Assembly (NCBI RefSeq): GCF_035998295.1
Contig: NZ_DASYHS010000070.1
Span: 1-64,000, forward strand
Direction: 5' to 3'
DNA from: DASYHS01 sp035998295
Lineage (GTDB): Bacteria > Pseudomonadota > Alphaproteobacteria > Azospirillales > Azospirillaceae
Length of the DNA stretch: 64,000 nt
This document shows positions 20,130 through 28,919 of this stretch, piece after piece. The notes below the pieces were generated by a model. The model saw nothing but the letters and a program-made list of their open reading frames with translations, ran no database searches and had not been told where the DNA came from. Numbering within the stretch: the first letter of the stretch is position 1; each line of letters begins with the position of its first letter. Made by a program: the position numbers and the translations under genes.

Positions 20130-21506
20130 CTAGAGCAGCATGCTGAGCGGGTCCTCGATCAGCTTCCTGAACGCGGCGAGGAACTCGGCGCCGACCGCGC
20201 CGTCGACGACGCGGTGGTCGACCGACAGCGTGCAGCTCATCACCGTCGCGACCGCGAGCGCGCCGTCGCGGACCACCGGGCGCTGCTCGCCCACGCCGAC
20301 CGCGAGGATGCAGGCCTGGGGTGGATTGATGATCGCGCCGAAGTCGCGGACCCCGTACATGCCCAGGTTGGAGACCGAGAAGGTGCCGCCCTGGTACTCC
20401 TCCGGCTTCAGCTTGCCGTCGCGCGCGCGCTTGGCCAGGTCCCGCATCTCGTTGGAGATCTGCGCCAGCCCCTTGGCATGGGCCTGCTTGATGATCGGCG
20501 TGATCAGGCCGGACGGGGTCGCGACCGCCACCGACACGTCGGCATCCTCGAACATCAGGACCGCGTCCTCGGTCCAGGCGGCGTTCGCCTCGGGCACCTT
20601 CTTGAGCGCCAGGGCGCTCGCGCGGATCACGAAGTCGTTGACCGACAGCTTGTAGGCGTCCGAGCGGCCGTTCAACTCCGTGCGGACCTTGAGCAGCTCG
20701 TCCACGACGCAGTCGACGGTCAGGTAGAAGTGGGGGACCGTCTGCTTCGCCTCGCTCAGCCGGCGCGCGATCGTCTTGCGCATGCCGCTGTTCGGCACTT
20801 CCTTGAAGCGCATGCCGAGCTTCGTCGCGAAGTCCCGCGCATCGACGCCCACCGGCTTCTGGGCAGCCGGGGCCGCCGCCGCGGGGGCTGCGGCCGCTTT
20901 CGGCGCCTCGGCGGGCCGCTTCGGGCCGCCGGCCAGCGCGACCTCGACGTCGGCCTTGACGATGCGGCCATTCGGGCCGCTGCCGCCGATCGCGGAGAGG
21001 TCGAGCCCCGCCTGTTCGGCCATGCGGCGGGCGAGCGGGCTGGCGAAGACCCGGTCGCCGCCCTGCCCGCCCGCGGGAGCCGGTTTGGCGGCCGGCGCCG
21101 GCGGCGCCGGCCGGTCGGGCGCCACCGCCTCGTCGCGCGGCTGCCCGCGCTGCGCGTCGGCCGCAGTGGCGACGGGGCCGTCCTTGCCGGCGGCGCTGCC
21201 GTTACCGGCGCCAGCCTTGCCGGCGCCGCCCTTGCCGACGTCGGTAAGCGCGCCCTCGTCCTCGCCCTCCTCCAGCAGCACGGCGATGGGGGCGTTGACC
21301 GCGACGCCCTCGGTTCCCTCGGGAACCAGGATGCGCGCGATCCTGCCCTCGTCGACGGCCTCGACCTCCATGGTCGCCTTGTCGGTCTCGATCTCGGCGA
21401 TCACGTCGCCGGCCTTGACCTCGTCCCCTTCCTTCTTGTGCCACTTCGCGAGGTTGCCCTCGGTCATGGTCGGCGACAGCGCCGGCATCAGGATCTGGAT
21501 CGGCAT
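20130..21506 (-). CDS. pdhC: pyruvate dehydrogenase E2 (dihydrolipoyl acetyltransferase)
   Basis: The 458-residue core of the complex. An N-terminal lipoyl domain (Lys in ETDKATMEVEA) is followed by an Ala/Pro-rich linker, a peripheral-subunit-binding domain (VFASPLARRMAEQAGLDLSA), a second Ala-rich linker and the CoA acetyltransferase domain ending in SVDHRVVDGAVGAEFL. ATG 21506 follows GGGGGGAAAAC. The lipoyl domain is almost identical in DNA to that of pdhB. Confidence 0.96.
   Translation of the reverse strand: MPIQILMPALSPTMTEGNLAKWHKKEGDEVKAGDVIAEIETDKATMEVEAVDEGRIARILVPEGTEGVAVNAPIAVLLEEGEDEGALTDVGKGGAGKAGAGNGSAAGKDGPVATAADAQRGQPRDEAVAPDRPAPPAPAAKPAPAGGQGGDRVFASPLARRMAEQAGLDLSAIGGSGPNGRIVKADVEVALAGGPKRPAEAPKAAAAPAAAAPAAQKPVGVDARDFATKLGMRFKEVPNSGMRKTIARRLSEAKQTVPHFYLTVDCVVDELLKVRTELNGRSDAYKLSVNDFVIRASALALKKVPEANAAWTEDAVLMFEDADVSVAVATPSGLITPIIKQAHAKGLAQISNEMRDLAKRARDGKLKPEEYQGGTFSVSNLGMYGVRDFGAIINPPQACILAVGVGEQRPVVRDGALAVATVMSCTLSVDHRVVDGAVGAEFLAAFRKLIEDPLSMLL
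21344..21425. repeat. 82-bp direct repeat, copy in pdhC lipoyl domain
   Basis: Bases 21344-21425 are identical to 22794-22875 in pdhB and in the same orientation. Both encode the lipoyl-lysine hairpin, and similarity continues on both sides across about 215 bp. Confidence 0.9.
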
Positions 21507-21555
21507 GTTTTCCCCCCGATGCGCGCCCGTCGGGCGCGCTACACAGCGTTGCGCG

Positions 21556-22956
21556 TCAGTTCCGGTAGCAGACCTTCTTCGCCGCCCGGACGATGTCGTC
21601 GGGCTGCGGCAGGGCCAGCTTCTCGAGATTGGCGGCATAGGGCAGCGGCACGTCGGCCCCGTGCACGCGGACCACCGGCGCATCGAGATGGTCGAAGGCG
21701 TGCTCCATCATCAGCGCCGCCATCTCCGACCCGATGCCGGCGAACGGCCAGCCCTCCTCCACCGAAACGAGCCGGTTCGTGCGCTTGACGCTGTCGACGA
21801 TGGTCGCGACGTCGAGCGGCCGGATCGTGCGCAGGTCGATCACCTCCGCGCTGATGCCTTCCTCGGCGAGGCGCTCCGCCGCCGCCAGCGCGTTGGCGAC
21901 CTGGAGCGAGAAGGCGGTGATCGTCACGTCGGTGCCGCGCCGCAGGATCTTCGCCCGCCCGATCTCGATCACGAAGTCGGGGTCGGTCGGCACGTCGAAG
22001 CTGTGGCCGTACAGGATCTCGTTCTCGAGGAAGACGACCGGGTTGGGGTCGCGGATCGCCGCCTTCAGCAGCCCCTTGGCGTCGGCGGCCGAATAGGGCG
22101 AGACCACCTTCAGGCCGGGAACATGGGCGTACCAGCTCGAATATTCCTGGGAGTGCTGCGCCGCGACCCGGGCGGCGGCGCCGTTCGGCCCGCGGAACAC
22201 GATCGGGCACCCCATCTGCCCGCCCGACATGTAGAGGGTCTTGGCGGCGGAGTTGATGATGTGGTCGATCGCCTGCATGGAGAAGTTGAAGGTCATGAAC
22301 TCGATGACCGGCCGCAGCCCGTGGAAGGCGGCGCCGACACCGAGGCCGGCGAAGCCGTGCTCGGTGATCGGGGTGTCGATGACCCGCCTGGCCCCGAACT
22401 CCTGCAGCAGGCCCTGAGTGACCTTGTAGGCGCCCTGGTACTCGGCGACCTCCTCGCCCATCACGAACACGCGATCGTCCCGGCGCATCTCCTCGGCCAT
22501 CGCGTCGCGCAGCGCCTCGCGCACGGTCTGCCGGGTCGTGTTGCGGAACCAGCGGTCCTCGTCGTCGGCCGGGGCCGCGCGGGGAGCCTCGTCGCGCGAC
22601 GGCGTGACCGGCAGGGTCGGCCGGGCCTCCTGCTCGCCCTTCGGCCTCTGGGCCGCGACGGATTTCGGCGCGTCCTCCTCGACCGCGGCCGTCTCCAGGG
22701 CGCCCGCGTCCTCGCCGTCCTCCAGCAGGATCGCGATCTTGGCGTTCACCTGGACGCCTTCGGTGCCCTCCGGGACGAGGATGCGCGCGATCTTGCCCTC
22801 GTCGACGGCCTCGACCTCCATGGTCGCCTTGTCGGTCTCGATCTCGGCGATCACGTCGCCGGCCTTGACCTCGTCACCTTCCTTCTTGAGCCATTTCGCC
22901 AGCTTGCCTTCCGTCATGGTCGGCGACAGTGCCGGCATCAGAATCTCAGTCGGCAT
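21556..22956 (-). CDS. pdhB: pyruvate dehydrogenase E1 beta with N-terminal lipoyl domain
   Basis: The 466-residue beta subunit of the thiamine-diphosphate decarboxylase. Residues 1 to about 80 are a complete lipoyl domain (ETDKATMEVEA), then a linker, then the E1-beta body (VFVMGEEVAEYQGAYKVTQG, GAAARVAAQHSQEYSSW). A lipoyl domain on E1-beta is an established alphaproteobacterial trait (Sinorhizobium, Zymomonas), so it is not an error. ATG 22956 follows GGAGGAAAGAGGA. It sits between pdhA and pdhC. Confidence 0.96.
   Translation of the reverse strand: MPTEILMPALSPTMTEGKLAKWLKKEGDEVKAGDVIAEIETDKATMEVEAVDEGKIARILVPEGTEGVQVNAKIAILLEDGEDAGALETAAVEEDAPKSVAAQRPKGEQEARPTLPVTPSRDEAPRAAPADDEDRWFRNTTRQTVREALRDAMAEEMRRDDRVFVMGEEVAEYQGAYKVTQGLLQEFGARRVIDTPITEHGFAGLGVGAAFHGLRPVIEFMTFNFSMQAIDHIINSAAKTLYMSGGQMGCPIVFRGPNGAAARVAAQHSQEYSSWYAHVPGLKVVSPYSAADAKGLLKAAIRDPNPVVFLENEILYGHSFDVPTDPDFVIEIGRAKILRRGTDVTITAFSLQVANALAAAERLAEEGISAEVIDLRTIRPLDVATIVDSVKRTNRLVSVEEGWPFAGIGSEMAALMMEHAFDHLDAPVVRVHGADVPLPYAANLEKLALPQPDDIVRAAKKVCYRN
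22794..22875. repeat. 82-bp direct repeat, copy in pdhB lipoyl domain
   Basis: Second copy of the perfect 82-bp repeat with 21344-21425. The two copies are 1.45 kb apart in the same operon, so gene conversion, or a deletion that would fuse pdhB to pdhC, is possible. Confidence 0.9.
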
Positions 22957-23037
22957 TCCTCTTTCCTCCGGCGCCCGCGGCGCCCATGCGCGGAACGGCA
23001 CCGCGCGGGTGCCGCCGGCGATGTCCTGGACGTTGCC

Positions 23038-24051
23038 TCAAGACTCGACGAGAACGTCGGTCCACAATTCCGCGGGATCGGGTTCCGGGCTCTGCTGGGC
23101 GAACTCGGCCGCTTCGGTGACGACCGCCTTGATCTCGCGGTCGATGACCTTCAGCGCGTCCTCGTCGACGCCCTGCTCCTCGAGAAGCCGCTTGCGCATG
23201 TTGTCGATGGGGTCCATCTCCGAGCGCATCTTGTTGACCTCCTCCTTCGTCCGGTACTTCGCCGGATCGGACATGGAGTGGCCGCGGTAGCGGTAGGTCT
23301 TCATCTCGAGGATCACGGGGCCGTCGCCGCCGCGCGCATGCGCGACGGCCTTGCCGGCCGCCTCGCGCACGTTCAGCACGTCCATGCCGTCGACCTGGTG
23401 GCCGGGAATGCCGTAGGCGCTGCCGCGCATGTGCAGCTCGCCGGCGCTGGAGCGCTGCTGCGAGGTGCCCATCGCGTACTTGTTGTTCTCGACCACGTAC
23501 ACGACGGGGAGCTTCCACAGCGCCGCCATGTTGAAGCTCTCGTAGACCTGGCCCTGGTTCACAGCGCCGTCGCCGAGGTAGCAGATGTCGACCTTGCCGT
23601 CGTCTGCGTATTTGTGGGCGAAGGCGAGGCCGGTGCCGATCGGCACCTGGGCGCCGACGATTCCGTGCCCGCCGAAGAACTTCTTCTCCCGCGAGAACAT
23701 GTGCATCGAGCCGCCCTTGCCCCTGGAGTAGCCCCCGCGCCGGCCGGTCAGTTCGGCCATGACGCCCTTCGGGTCCATCCCGCAGGCCAGCATGTGGCCG
23801 TGGTCGCGATAGCTGGTGATCACGGTGTCGCCGTCCTCGAGGACGGACTGGATGCCGACGACCACCGCTTCCTGCCCGATATAGAGGTGGCAGAAGCCAC
23901 CGATCAGGCCCATGCCGTACATCTGTCCCGCCTTCTCCTCGAAGCGGCGGATCAGCAGCATGTCGCGATAGTATCGGAGGAGATCTTCAGTGGATGCTTT
24001 GGGGGATTCGGGCGCTTGCTGCTTGCTGCTGCGGCGTCGGGTCGTTGCCAA
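23038..24051 (-). CDS. pdhA: pyruvate dehydrogenase E1 alpha
   Basis: The 337-residue alpha subunit that binds thiamine diphosphate through GDGAVNQG-(22 residues)-VENN. The phosphorylation-loop region YRGHSMSDPAKYR is conserved but bacterial forms are not known to use it for control. A Ser/Arg/Lys-rich N-terminal stretch (MATTRRRSSKQQAPESPKAS) probably helps bind E2. It is the first gene of the pdhA-pdhB-pdhC-lpd run. The 160-bp gap ahead of it contains a small hairpin (GCGGCC/GGCCGC at 24072-24089). Confidence 0.97.
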   Translation of the reverse strand: MATTRRRSSKQQAPESPKASTEDLLRYYRDMLLIRRFEEKAGQMYGMGLIGGFCHLYIGQEAVVVGIQSVLEDGDTVITSYRDHGHMLACGMDPKGVMAELTGRRGGYSRGKGGSMHMFSREKKFFGGHGIVGAQVPIGTGLAFAHKYADDGKVDICYLGDGAVNQGQVYESFNMAALWKLPVVYVVENNKYAMGTSQQRSSAGELHMRGSAYGIPGHQVDGMDVLNVREAAGKAVAHARGGDGPVILEMKTYRYRGHSMSDPAKYRTKEEVNKMRSEMDPIDNMRKRLLEEQGVDEDALKVIDREIKAVVTEAAEFAQQSPEPDPAELWTDVLVES

Positions 24052-24210
24052 GAGCTCCTCCCGCGATTGGAGCGGCCTCTTCGGGCCGCCGGTCGTTTCG
24101 TCGGGATAGAACTAGCGGCGTGGAGCCGAGGTTGCAAGCGACTGTGGTGCAACGGCTTGTTTCAACTCGCGAATCCGGAATTAACCGAATTGAAGTTAAT
24201 AGCCGCCGAA

Positions 24211-24588
24211 TCAGGGTCTTACGGGTGAGGTTTCAGGCGATGTCGTGGGAAGCGCAACACTGCCGCGCGGCTGGAGAATAACGACTTCGTCCGGGCGGGT
24301 GTAATTCAGCAGCCGCCGCGCCCGCTCGTCCAGCATGTCGGGATCGAGGCTGCCCGGGCGGAGCAGCGAGGCCCGGTGGTCCAGCGTCGTCCGCTCGCCG
24401 CGGACTTGGTCCAGCACGAGCTCGGCCTGCTGGATCTCGCTCTGGAGGCGGGACTGGGCGATGAAGCCCCGGTCGCCATAGATCGCGTGGTAGACGAAAT
24501 AGGTGAGGACGCCCATGCCGACCACCTGCCACGCGGCGTGGCGGGCGATCCGATTCAGGTTGTCCGCGAAGCTGTCCATGGTGCTCAT
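24211..24588 (-). CDS. ftsB: FtsB/DivIC-type septum-formation protein
   Basis: A 125-residue bitopic protein: short cytoplasmic start, one membrane segment (AWQVVGMGVLTYFVYHAIYG, about 20-40), then a coiled coil (SRLQSEIQQAELVLDQVRGE) and a Pro-rich tail. This layout is that of FtsB, which with FtsL and FtsQ activates septal peptidoglycan synthesis. An alphaproteobacterial ftsB just upstream of pdhA is a common arrangement. The start codon is uncertain: ATGs at 24624, 24588 and 24579 are in frame. Confidence 0.8.
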   Translation of the reverse strand: MSTMDSFADNLNRIARHAAWQVVGMGVLTYFVYHAIYGDRGFIAQSRLQSEIQQAELVLDQVRGERTTLDHRASLLRPGSLDPDMLDERARRLLNYTRPDEVVILQPRGSVALPTTSPETSPVRP

Positions 24589-24677
24589 GGCACCGATGGA
24601 ATCACGGCCCGCCATGCCGGTCAACGCGAACGTCGCCGTCGGTGCCGGTTCCCGGGAAATGTTGCAAAAAGGACTGG

Positions 24678-25337
24678 TCAGCGGGGGGGAACGAAGCGCT
24701 TGTCGGCCGCGGCGCCGAGACGCGCCTCGACCACGGCGCGGATGCGCGCCTCGACCTCGTCGGCCGGCGCGTCGGCGTCCACGACGGCGCAGCGTCCGGG
24801 CTCGCGCGCGGCCAGGTCCAGGAAGCCGGCGCGCAGGCGCTCGTGGAAATCCGTTCCCATGCGCTCGTAGCGGTCCTCGCCGGCGCCGCGGCCGCGCGCA
24901 CGCGCCATGCCGGTCGCGACCGGCAGGTCGAGGACGACCGTCAGGTCGGGACGGAAATCGCCGATGGCGAGTTCGTGCATGCGGACGACCAGGTCGCGGC
25001 CCAGCCCGTGGCCATAGCCCTGGTAGGCGACCGAGCTGTCCGCGAACCGGTCGGACAGCACCCAGCGCCCGGCATCGAGGGCCGGGCGCACCTTGCGGAG
25101 CAGGTGGTCGCGGCGGGCGGCCAGATGGAGCAGCAGCTCGGTCATCGGGTCCCAGCGGCCGGGTTCGCCCGAAACCAGCAACCCGCGGATTTCCTCCGCG
25201 CCCGGCGATCCCCCGGGCTCGCGCGTCGCGACGACGTCGATGCCGCGCGCCGCCAGGACCGCGGCCAGCCGGCGGAGCTGCGTGCTCTTGCCGGCCCCCT
25301 CGCCGCCTTCCAGCGTGATGAAGCGGCCGCGCTCCAC
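24678..25337 (-). CDS. tmk: thymidylate kinase
   Basis: Phosphorylates dTMP to dTDP. The 219 residues have the P-loop FITLEGGEGAGKST, the DR(F) motif LSDRFADSS with YQGYGHGL, and an Arg-rich lid (ARGRGAGEDRYE). The start is GTG 25337, 2 bp after the stop of the carboxypeptidase gene, giving VERGRFITLEGG. No in-frame ATG lies close upstream. Confidence 0.95.
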   Translation of the reverse strand: MERGRFITLEGGEGAGKSTQLRRLAAVLAARGIDVVATREPGGSPGAEEIRGLLVSGEPGRWDPMTELLLHLAARRDHLLRKVRPALDAGRWVLSDRFADSSVAYQGYGHGLGRDLVVRMHELAIGDFRPDLTVVLDLPVATGMARARGRGAGEDRYERMGTDFHERLRAGFLDLAAREPGRCAVVDADAPADEVEARIRAVVEARLGAAADKRFVPPR

Positions 25338-25339
25338 GA

Positions 25340-26491
25340 TCAGTCCGACGTCCCGGCGAGCAGGTGCATGGCCGCCGCGCCGATGCGCCCGAACGGGCCG
25401 AGCCGTTCGACGTCCGCCGCGGCGAGCAGCGGGATCTCCCGCGTGCCGATGCCGGGGCCCTCGATCACGAGGACGCCCACCTGCGTGCCGCTCGCGACGG
25501 GTGCCGCCACCGGTTCGTCGAGCCGGGCGGTCACCTTCAGGCCGTCGCGCTCCTTGCGGTTCATGGTGACCATCAGGTCCTCGCCGACCGTGACCGGCAC
25601 CGCCGCCGCCTTGCCCATCCAGACCGAGGCCATCTCGACCTGCTCGCCCTTGCGGAACAGTGGATAGGAGTCGAACTCGCGGAAGCCCCATTCGATGATC
25701 CGCGCCGACTCGTCCGCCCTCGCCTGCATGTCCGGCAGTCCGTTGACGACCAGCACCAGCCGCCTGCCGTTGCGCTCCGCGGAAGCCGTGAGGCCGTAGC
25801 CGGCCGCCTCGGTGTGGCCGGTCTTCAGCCCGTCCACGCCCATGTTCCTGTAGAGCAGCGGGTTGCGGTTGCCCTGCTTGATGTCGTGATAGGTGAACTC
25901 GGTCTCGGAGTAGTAGTGATAGAATTCCGGGAAATCGCGAATGATATGCTGGGCGAGAAGGGCAAGGTCATGCGCGGTCGAGTAGTGGTCGTCGTCCGGC
26001 CAGCCGGTCGCGTTCATGAAGTTGCTGTCGTTCATGCCGAGTTCCTGGGCCCGCTTCGTCATGCGGGTCGCGAATTCCTCCTCGGTCCCGGCGAGCCCTT
26101 CCGCAAGGACGATGGAGGCGTCGTTGCCGGACTGGATGATGACGCCGCGGATCAGGTCCTCCACCCGGATCTGGTTCCCGAGCTCCGTGAACATCTTCGA
26201 TCCCTGCATGCGCCAGGCGCGCTCGCTGACCGGAAGCGTGTCGTCCAGCGACAGGCGGCCCTCCTTGATCGCGTCGAACACCATGTACATCGTCATGATC
26301 TTGCTCATGGACGAGGTCGGCATGCGCTCGTCGGCGTTCTTCTCGAGCAGGACGGTGCCGGAGGTGATGTCGACGAGGACCGCCTGCTTGGCGATGGTGT
26401 CGAGCGTCGCCGCCCTCGACGGCCCCACCGCGCCGGCCGCCGCCACCACGGCTGCCACCATCACGACCCAAACGCACCGGACGAGTTTCAT
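25340..26491 (-). CDS. dacC: D-alanyl-D-alanine carboxypeptidase (DacC/PBP5 family)
   Basis: A periplasmic penicillin-binding protein that trims pentapeptide stems. The 383 residues begin with a signal peptide (cleavage near SRA-ATLD), then S61-MS-K64 with the nucleophile, SGN in IIQSGNDAS, KTG in DGLKTGHTEAAG, and a C-terminal PBP5-type beta domain. A weak amphipathic C-terminal helix (FGRIGAAAMHLLAG) may anchor it to the membrane. It lies between rlpA and tmk on the same strand. Confidence 0.93.
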   Translation of the reverse strand: MKLVRCVWVVMVAAVVAAAGAVGPSRAATLDTIAKQAVLVDITSGTVLLEKNADERMPTSSMSKIMTMYMVFDAIKEGRLSLDDTLPVSERAWRMQGSKMFTELGNQIRVEDLIRGVIIQSGNDASIVLAEGLAGTEEEFATRMTKRAQELGMNDSNFMNATGWPDDDHYSTAHDLALLAQHIIRDFPEFYHYYSETEFTYHDIKQGNRNPLLYRNMGVDGLKTGHTEAAGYGLTASAERNGRRLVLVVNGLPDMQARADESARIIEWGFREFDSYPLFRKGEQVEMASVWMGKAAAVPVTVGEDLMVTMNRKERDGLKVTARLDEPVAAPVASGTQVGVLVIEGPGIGTREIPLLAAADVERLGPFGRIGAAAMHLLAGTSD

Positions 26492-26577
26492 ACCGCCACC
26501 TCTACCATTCACTCTCGAATCGCGCGCATGCCGCCCGGATAGTCTGCCGGTTCGGCCAGAATATGGCACGGACGCCG

Positions 26578-27537
26578 TCAGTCCACGACGACCTGCGCCC
26601 CGTTCACCCCGGCCGCGACGACGCTGCCGAGCATGCTGTCGGCCTGCTCCACCCCCGATAGCGGCCCCAGCCTGACGCGGAAGATCTGCGTGTCGCCGAC
26701 CATGACCGGATCGATGCGGGCCGGGCCGATGGAGGTAAGCCGCGCCCGGAGCCGGTTCGCGTTCTCGAACACGGAGAACGCCCCCGCCTGGACATAGACG
26801 TCGCGCCGCGTGGCGTCGACCGGCAGCTGCGCCACGACGGCCGCGGGCAGGAAGCGGCCGTCCGGCTCCGTCCGTCCGGCGACGAGGTCCGTCAGTGCCG
26901 GGGCACCCCGGCCCGACGCCTGCGGGGATGCCGGGGCGCCGTCCCTCTCGACCGCCATGCGCGGGGCGGCCATCGCCGCCGGCGACCCGTCGCTCGCCAC
27001 TCCCTGCCGGGTGGCGGTCGACGGCACCATCTGGAGCGCCGCCGCTGCCGCCCGGCTTTCCTGCGCCAGCAGCGTGACGCGGACCTTCGCCGCGCCGAGC
27101 GCGGGCACGGCCAGAAGCTCCGCCGCGCGCGCCGACACCTCGATGATCCGGCCCGGCGTGGCGGTGCCCCGGTCGTTGACGCGAACGATGACGGTGCGCC
27201 CGTTGTCCAGGTTCGTCACGCGCACGAGGCTCGGAAGCGGCAGCGTCTTGTGGGCGGCGGTCAGTTCGCCCGGATCGAAGGCTTCGCCGTTGGCCGTGTG
27301 GGACGGGTGCCTGTCCGGCGGATAGGTCGTCGCGATGCCGGTCGCGTCGTAGCCGTAGTCCTCGGCGGGGTAGTACCAGACCCCCTGCGCCTCGTAGGGC
27401 TGCCCGACCAGGTACACGGGCTTGCGGTCCGGGATCTGCTTGACCGCGTGCGCGACGAGGCGCGCCTCGGCGCAGGAGCCCAGGACCAGGAGGGCCGCGA
27501 CCGCCATGACCGCTCTCCGGCCGCGCCGTTTCGCCAT
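26578..27537 (-). CDS. rlpA: RlpA-type septal lytic transglycosylase lipoprotein
   Basis: A 319-residue outer-membrane lipoprotein: lipobox VLGSC near residue 22, a double-psi beta-barrel (about 50-150, containing ASGIA-type GIATTYPPDRHPSHTANGEA and RVNDRGT), an Ala-rich linker, and a C-terminal SPOR domain (YVQAGAFSVFENANRLRARL) that binds denuded glycan at the septum. RlpA cleaves glycan strands lacking stem peptides, which fits the neighbouring carboxypeptidase and mltB-like genes. ATG 27537 gives MAKRRGRRAV. Confidence 0.93.
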   Translation of the reverse strand: MAKRRGRRAVMAVAALLVLGSCAEARLVAHAVKQIPDRKPVYLVGQPYEAQGVWYYPAEDYGYDATGIATTYPPDRHPSHTANGEAFDPGELTAAHKTLPLPSLVRVTNLDNGRTVIVRVNDRGTATPGRIIEVSARAAELLAVPALGAAKVRVTLLAQESRAAAAALQMVPSTATRQGVASDGSPAAMAAPRMAVERDGAPASPQASGRGAPALTDLVAGRTEPDGRFLPAAVVAQLPVDATRRDVYVQAGAFSVFENANRLRARLTSIGPARIDPVMVGDTQIFRVRLGPLSGVEQADSMLGSVVAAGVNGAQVVVD

Positions 27538-27580
27538 CGCGCTTGCACGCCTTTCATTCGGTGACGACACGGGGGCCCTC

Positions 27581-28624
27581 CTATCGGCCGATGCGGTCGG
27601 CCAGCAGCCCGACCGCGGTGGCGAAGTAGAGGGAGCGGTTCCAGCGCAGGACCGCATCGTAGTTGGCATAGACCAGGAACGCCCGCCCGCCGGCGCCGTC
27701 GGGCAGGATCAGGGACGCGGCGAGGTCGGCCTGCGGCAGGTCGGACCCGTCGGGCCTGCGGACGCCGAGGCGCTGCCATTCGCCGAGCGCGCGCTCCGTC
27801 CCGGCCGCCGCGGCCCCGGCTCCGGCCCTGGCCAGGGAGACGTCGAACCCGGAGGGCAGGCGCACCTCCCTGCCCCAGGTCCAGCGGCCGTCCCAGCCGC
27901 TCGCCTTCAGATAGTTCGCGGCCGATGCCGCGACGTCCGGCAGCGTCCCCCAGATGTCGCGCCGCCCGTCCCCGTCATAGTCCACGGCATGGCGCAGGAA
28001 GCTCGACGGCATGAACTGGCACTGCCCCATGGCGCCCGCCCAGGAGCCGCGCATGTCGCGGCGCGCGACATGCCCCTGGTCGAGGATTTCCAGCGCATCC
28101 AGCAGTTCGGTGCGGAAATAGGCGCTTCTGCGTCCGTCATGCGCCAGGGTCGCCAGTGCGGCGATCACGTCGAACCCGCCGGTGTTGCGGCCGAAATCCG
28201 TCTCGATGCCCCAGAGCGCCACGACGAAGCGGCCGGGCACGCCATACTCCTGCCCGACGCGGGCGAAGAGGTCGCGGTGCCGGCGGAACAGGTCGCGCCC
28301 CCGCGCGACCCGCGAGTCGGTCACGACGCGGGCCAGGTACTGCTCGAAGCGCATCGTGCGCTCCGGCTGCTTCCGGTCGAGTTCGACCACCCTGGGCACC
28401 GGGGCCAGTCCCGTCAGCGCCGCGTCGAGCGTCGCGGCCGACACGCCCCGTGCCGCCGCCTCGGCGCGGAGCCCCGCGAGCCAGTCCGGAAAGCCGTCGT
28501 CCGCCAGCGCGGTGGCGCCGAAGGACGCGGCCAGGAGTGCCGCCGCCAGCGCGCGGCGCAGGAACGGTCCGGCCGGGCCCCGGCCCCGCCTCCTCACTCC
28601 TCCGCCGCTCCCAGCGCCCGTCAT
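27581..28624 (-). CDS. mltB: lytic murein transglycosylase (MltB family)
   Basis: A 347-residue soluble or exported SLT-like enzyme of the MltB type. After an Arg-rich start and signal segment (LRRALAAALLAASFGATALA) come the catalytic Glu in ALWGIETDFGRNTGG, SWAGAMGQCQFMPSSF, and DYDGDGRRDIW-(..)-ANYLKASGW, hallmarks of the family. It makes 1,6-anhydro-muropeptides. ATG 28624 is the most likely start. It heads the mltB-rlpA-dacC-tmk-ftsB run. Confidence 0.92.
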   Translation of the reverse strand: MTGAGSGGGVRRRGRGPAGPFLRRALAAALLAASFGATALADDGFPDWLAGLRAEAAARGVSAATLDAALTGLAPVPRVVELDRKQPERTMRFEQYLARVVTDSRVARGRDLFRRHRDLFARVGQEYGVPGRFVVALWGIETDFGRNTGGFDVIAALATLAHDGRRSAYFRTELLDALEILDQGHVARRDMRGSWAGAMGQCQFMPSSFLRHAVDYDGDGRRDIWGTLPDVAASAANYLKASGWDGRWTWGREVRLPSGFDVSLARAGAGAAAAGTERALGEWQRLGVRRPDGSDLPQADLAASLILPDGAGGRAFLVYANYDAVLRWNRSLYFATAVGLLADRIGR

Positions 28625-28919
28625 CGCGTTCCCCACGCCGCATCGAGGAGTGGTTGTGCCACACCGCCGGAGGCGGAGCAACCCGACCGGATTAACCATT
28701 CAGCCTTTGTCACGGCCCCCGGACCGCCCCCTTGCCTTTCGCCGACCGCATCCGTTCGCAACGATGCCCGAGGGGACGCCCGAAGGGAAGGAGGTCTCGA
28801 CGGTCCGAAGTACCTGGAACATGCCGGTCCCTCAAACGGAGGAGGTCCGCCACTCACTCCATCCCGGCGCGTTAACTACGGCAGGAAGGTCGACCGCCTG
28901 AGACACCGTGGAACCCTAT

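Noticed and set aside
22740..22956. Lipoyl domain on E1 beta as an assembly or annotation error
   Set aside because: The frame is continuous with a good ribosome-binding site, and lipoyl-E1-beta subunits are established in alphaproteobacteria.
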